Part shown: positions 6,309 to 7,866 of the stretch, piece by piece | Layout: every line of letters starts with the position of its first letter | Position numbering within the stretch: position 1 is the first letter of the stretch | Assembly (NCBI GenBank): GCA_943354465.1 | Contig: CALRCC010000026.1 | Span: 1-7,866 of the forward strand | Length of the DNA: 7,866 bases | Reading direction: 5' to 3' | Source: Candidatus Ryanbacteria bacterium | GTDB lineage: Bacteria; Patescibacteriota; Minisyncoccia; Ryanbacterales; GWA2-47-10b | Program-made: the position numbers and the translations under genes | Notes under the pieces: generated by a model | The model's database searches: none | Told to the model about the DNA's origin: nothing | Seen by the model: the letters and a program-made list of their open reading frames with translations, nothing else

Positions 6309-6686
6309 ATGACACAGCAAACAGCAAAGAAAACGGATATCATAATAGACGCACAGGGTGTAGCTCTTGGGCGACTTGCTTCTCGTGTTGCTGTTTTGAT
6401 TCGTGGAAAGGGCACTGCTGATTGGGAGAGTCGTTTGGCTCCAAGTCAAAAAGTTATTGTGAAGAATGCAGGACAAATCCGCTTATCAGGTCGCAAGTGG
6501 GATCAGGGCGGCAATGAGCGCTATTCGGGCTTTCATGGTGGCCTTCGTATTCCCACATATCGCGATATTTTTACTAAGGATCCAGCACGGTTGATTCGTG
6601 AAGCTGTTACTGGTATGATCCCACGCAATCGCCTTCGTAAGGATATTTTAAAAAATCTTATAATCTATGTCTCAGACGAAAAGTAA
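6309..6686 (+). CDS. rplM: 50S ribosomal protein uL13, short C terminus
   Basis: uL13 is an early-assembly 23S rRNA-binding protein. The 125-residue product has the core signatures IIDAQGVALGRLASRVAVLI, VIVKNAGQIRLSGRKW, YSGFHGGL (usually HSGYPGGL) and AVTGMIPRNRLRKDILKNL. It ends at IIYVSDEK, without the EHPHAAQ-type tail of many family members, which are about 142 residues long. The ATG at 6309 was chosen, one base after the rplQ stop; a TTG at 6297 would add four residues and overlap rplQ. Its last 20 bases overlap rpsI, suggesting translational coupling of this conserved uL13-uS9 pair. Confidence 0.95.
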   Translation: MTQQTAKKTDIIIDAQGVALGRLASRVAVLIRGKGTADWESRLAPSQKVIVKNAGQIRLSGRKWDQGGNERYSGFHGGLRIPTYRDIFTKDPARLIREAVTGMIPRNRLRKDILKNLIIYVSDEK

Positions 6687-7089
6687 ACCAACTGCATTTG
6701 CAGGTAAATATATAGAAGCTGTCGGACGCCGCAAAACATCAATTGCGCGCGTGCGTATTTTTACAAACCATGAGGGCATCATCGTCAACGGTATTGATTA
6801 CAAAAAATACTTTCCTACGCTGGAAATGCAAAAAAATGTTGAAGATGCTTTTCGTAAATCTCGTCCAGAGACTCGTTTTGGTGTATCTGTAAAAGTAGAA
6901 GGAGGTGGCATTCATTCACAATCAGAGGCAGTTCGCCATGGAATCTCGCGCACTCTAAATACATTTGATATAACATTGCGTCATAGTTTAAAAAAAGCTG
7001 GGTTTCTCAAGCGTGATCCTCGTGTCAAAGAGCGCCGTAAGTTCGGACTCAAGAAAGCTCGTCGCGCCCCACAGTGGAGCAAGCGCTAA
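6667..7089 (+). CDS. rpsI: 30S ribosomal protein uS9
   Basis: uS9 sits in the 30S head, and its C-terminal Arg contacts the anticodon loop of P-site tRNA. The 140-residue product has the conserved blocks YIEAVGRRKTSIARVRIF, VEGGGIHSQSEAVRHGISR, LKKAGFLKRDPRVKERRKFG and the C-terminal KKARRAPQWSKR. The terminal Ser-Lys-Arg is kept, with Trp where Phe is more common. The ATG lies inside the end of rplM in another frame (20-base overlap). It appears to be the last gene of the ribosomal operon, but I see no hairpin plus U-run in the 70 bases before hrcA, so read-through is possible. Confidence 0.97.
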   Translation: MSQTKSKPTAFAGKYIEAVGRRKTSIARVRIFTNHEGIIVNGIDYKKYFPTLEMQKNVEDAFRKSRPETRFGVSVKVEGGGIHSQSEAVRHGISRTLNTFDITLRHSLKKAGFLKRDPRVKERRKFGLKKARRAPQWSKR

Positions 7090-7115
7090 TCCATATTCGG
7101 AGATCTACCCTCCCA

Positions 7116-7142
7116 TTAGCACTCTTGACCAAAGAGTGCTAA
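7116..7142 (+). promoter_or_regulatory. CIRCE operator (HrcA binding site)
   Basis: This is a perfect CIRCE inverted repeat: TTAGCACTC (7116-7124), a nine-base spacer (7125-7133) and GAGTGCTAA (7134-7142). CIRCE is the established binding site of the repressor HrcA, which controls hrcA-grpE-dnaK-dnaJ and groESL operons. It lies directly upstream of hrcA, so autoregulation follows. The spacer holds the -35 hexamer and the right arm lies between the -35 and -10, so bound HrcA would exclude RNA polymerase. Confidence 0.97.
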
Positions 7143-7153
7143 TTGTCTATAAT
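7125..7153 (+). promoter_or_regulatory. Promoter of the hrcA heat-shock operon, predicted leaderless
   Basis: The -35 TTGACC (7125-7130) and perfect -10 TATAAT (7148-7153) are separated by 17 bases. Only six bases lie between the -10 and the hrcA ATG at 7160, so the expected start of transcription is the A of the ATG or a neighbouring base. The element overlaps the CIRCE operator. The hexamers and spacing are read directly; the start site is inferred from usual -10 to start distances. Confidence 0.85.
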
Positions 7154-7159
7154 GCTGGC

Positions 7160-7810
7160 ATGCTCAAAGAGCGCGAGAAAAATATTTTAGGGATGTTGGT
7201 CCGTGACTATATTCATACGGCGGAGCCAGTGTCGTCTGAGCGCATTGCCAAGCATTTGCGTGGTAGCTTAAGTCCTGCGTCAGTGCGCAATATATTTGGG
7301 CTGTTGACCGATAAGGGGCTTATAACTCAACCTCACACATCGGGCGGTCGTATCCCTTCTGTACGTGGATATAGATTTTTTGTTGATAATATATTGGCTC
7401 ATGAAGATACCGTCGAGACATCACGTGCTATAAATCAATTGAGAGATATGCGAGATTTTCAAGAAAAAATGGCTCATCATTTTCGTGTACTTTCAGTGTT
7501 CGGTGAAGGGATGCCAGTCGGTTTTAATGAGGTGTTTCGCGAGCCAGAGTTTGCCGAGCACGAAGTGGCAATGGAGATTGGGGCGTTTCTTGATAATTTT
7601 GATAGGCAACGAACTGCGTATAGAGAGTCGCTTAAAGATGACCAGTTTCATGTTTATATTGGTGAAGAGAATCCAGTTGAGCGCGTGCGCTCTATTAGTA
7701 TTATAATTGGACGGCGTGGCAGAGATGATATTTTTTTTGTAGCAGGTCCTACGCGCATGAATTATGAGGGCATTATTGGTACAGTACGCATATGGATGAA
7801 GAACGATTAG
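7160..7810 (+). CDS. hrcA: Heat-inducible transcription repressor HrcA, shortened form
   Basis: HrcA binds CIRCE and represses heat-shock chaperone operons; GroEL classically keeps it active. The 216-residue product starts with the conserved MLKEREKNIL and a winged-helix domain (about 1-75) including PVSSERIAKHL, SPASVRNIF and QPHTSGGRIPSVRGYRFFVD. The C-terminal GAF-like half is recognisable by FREPEF (126-131), VYIGEE (165-170) and GPTRMNY (196-202). Typical HrcA has about 340 residues, so roughly 120 are missing, apparently between the winged helix and FREPEF, where the first part of the GAF-like domain and the inserted dimerisation domain normally lie. DNA-binding residues and the perfect operator suggest it still works. 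The ATG at 7160 was chosen by homology and promoter position; the frame is open upstream, but that part overlaps rpsI and the operator. Its last 19 bases overlap the next gene. Confidence 0.95.
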   Translation: MLKEREKNILGMLVRDYIHTAEPVSSERIAKHLRGSLSPASVRNIFGLLTDKGLITQPHTSGGRIPSVRGYRFFVDNILAHEDTVETSRAINQLRDMRDFQEKMAHHFRVLSVFGEGMPVGFNEVFREPEFAEHEVAMEIGAFLDNFDRQRTAYRESLKDDQFHVYIGEENPVERVRSISIIIGRRGRDDIFFVAGPTRMNYEGIIGTVRIWMKND

Positions 7811-7866
7811 ACGACATTGAACTTGAGGTCGAAGATGGCATTGATCCAAAGCTAGCGAAACTCAAA
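7792..7866 (+). CDS. grpE: Probable GrpE nucleotide exchange factor, N-terminal fragment (3' end outside window)
   Basis: The frame opens with the ATG at 7792 and stays open to the window edge, giving 25 codons. The visible residues are acidic (MDEERLDDIELEVEDG, then PKLAKLK), as in the poorly conserved N-terminal tail of GrpE before its long coiled-coil. GrpE promotes ADP release from DnaK. The call rests mainly on context: hrcA is very often followed by grpE and dnaK under a CIRCE promoter. The 19-base overlap with hrcA suggests coupled translation. There is no conserved GrpE motif inside the window, so another small acidic protein is possible. Confidence 0.6.
   Translation, partial: MDEERLDDIELEVEDGIDPKLAKLK

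Noticed and set aside
6659..6669. TATAAT just before the rpsI ATG as a leaderless promoter
   Set aside because: Only two bases separate it from the ATG, too few for a start at or before the codon, and no -35 hexamer is present at 17 bases upstream.
7013..7159. Longer hrcA reading frame starting at 7013
   Set aside because: It would run through rpsI, CIRCE and the -10 box; HrcA homology begins exactly at 7160.

Overview
The window reads as chromosomal housekeeping DNA from a reduced bacterial genome, most likely Candidate Phyla Radiation (Patescibacteria), probably of the Parcubacteria type. Supporting signs are a compact alanyl-tRNA synthetase lacking the middle beta-barrel and the C-terminal C-Ala domain, a shortened HrcA, an actin-like ATPase next to a membrane-anchored baseplate-J-like protein of a kind I associate with these phyla, very tight gene packing with overlaps, and almost no Shine-Dalgarno sequences. 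The placement rests on remembered family features, not on a search. Every gene is on the + strand and no stretch over 70 bases lacks a gene. I saw no tRNA, rRNA, CRISPR array, insertion sequence or convincing terminator.

Region 1 (1-3070) is a tight cluster: the 3' end of alaS, a PilM/FtsA-like ATPase that starts inside the alaS stop codon, and six bases after it a single-pass membrane protein with a baseplate-J-like extracytoplasmic region. The last two look like a cytoplasmic ATPase and its membrane partner, and they are the least characterised part of the window.

Region 2 (3073-7089) is the alpha-type ribosomal operon: infA, rpmJ, rpsM, rpsK, rpsD, rpoA, rplQ, rplM, rpsI. It opens with a near-consensus sigma70 promoter (TTGACA, 17-base spacer, TATGAT) just after the preceding stop codon. 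The promoter predicts a leader of only about ten bases before infA. The genes encode initiation factor IF-1, seven ribosomal proteins and the RNA polymerase alpha subunit. Two proteins have unusual residues at well-known positions: the alpha C-terminal domain has His in place of the DNA-binding Arg265 (E. coli numbering), and uS11 lacks the Asn-Gly pair near its C terminus.

Region 3 (7090-7866) starts a heat-shock operon, hrcA then the first 25 codons of probable grpE. A perfect CIRCE operator overlaps the promoter so that the -35 hexamer lies in the CIRCE spacer. The predicted transcription start falls on the A of the hrcA ATG, so the mRNA should be leaderless and the operator untranscribed. 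HrcA would repress its own operon by blocking RNA polymerase.
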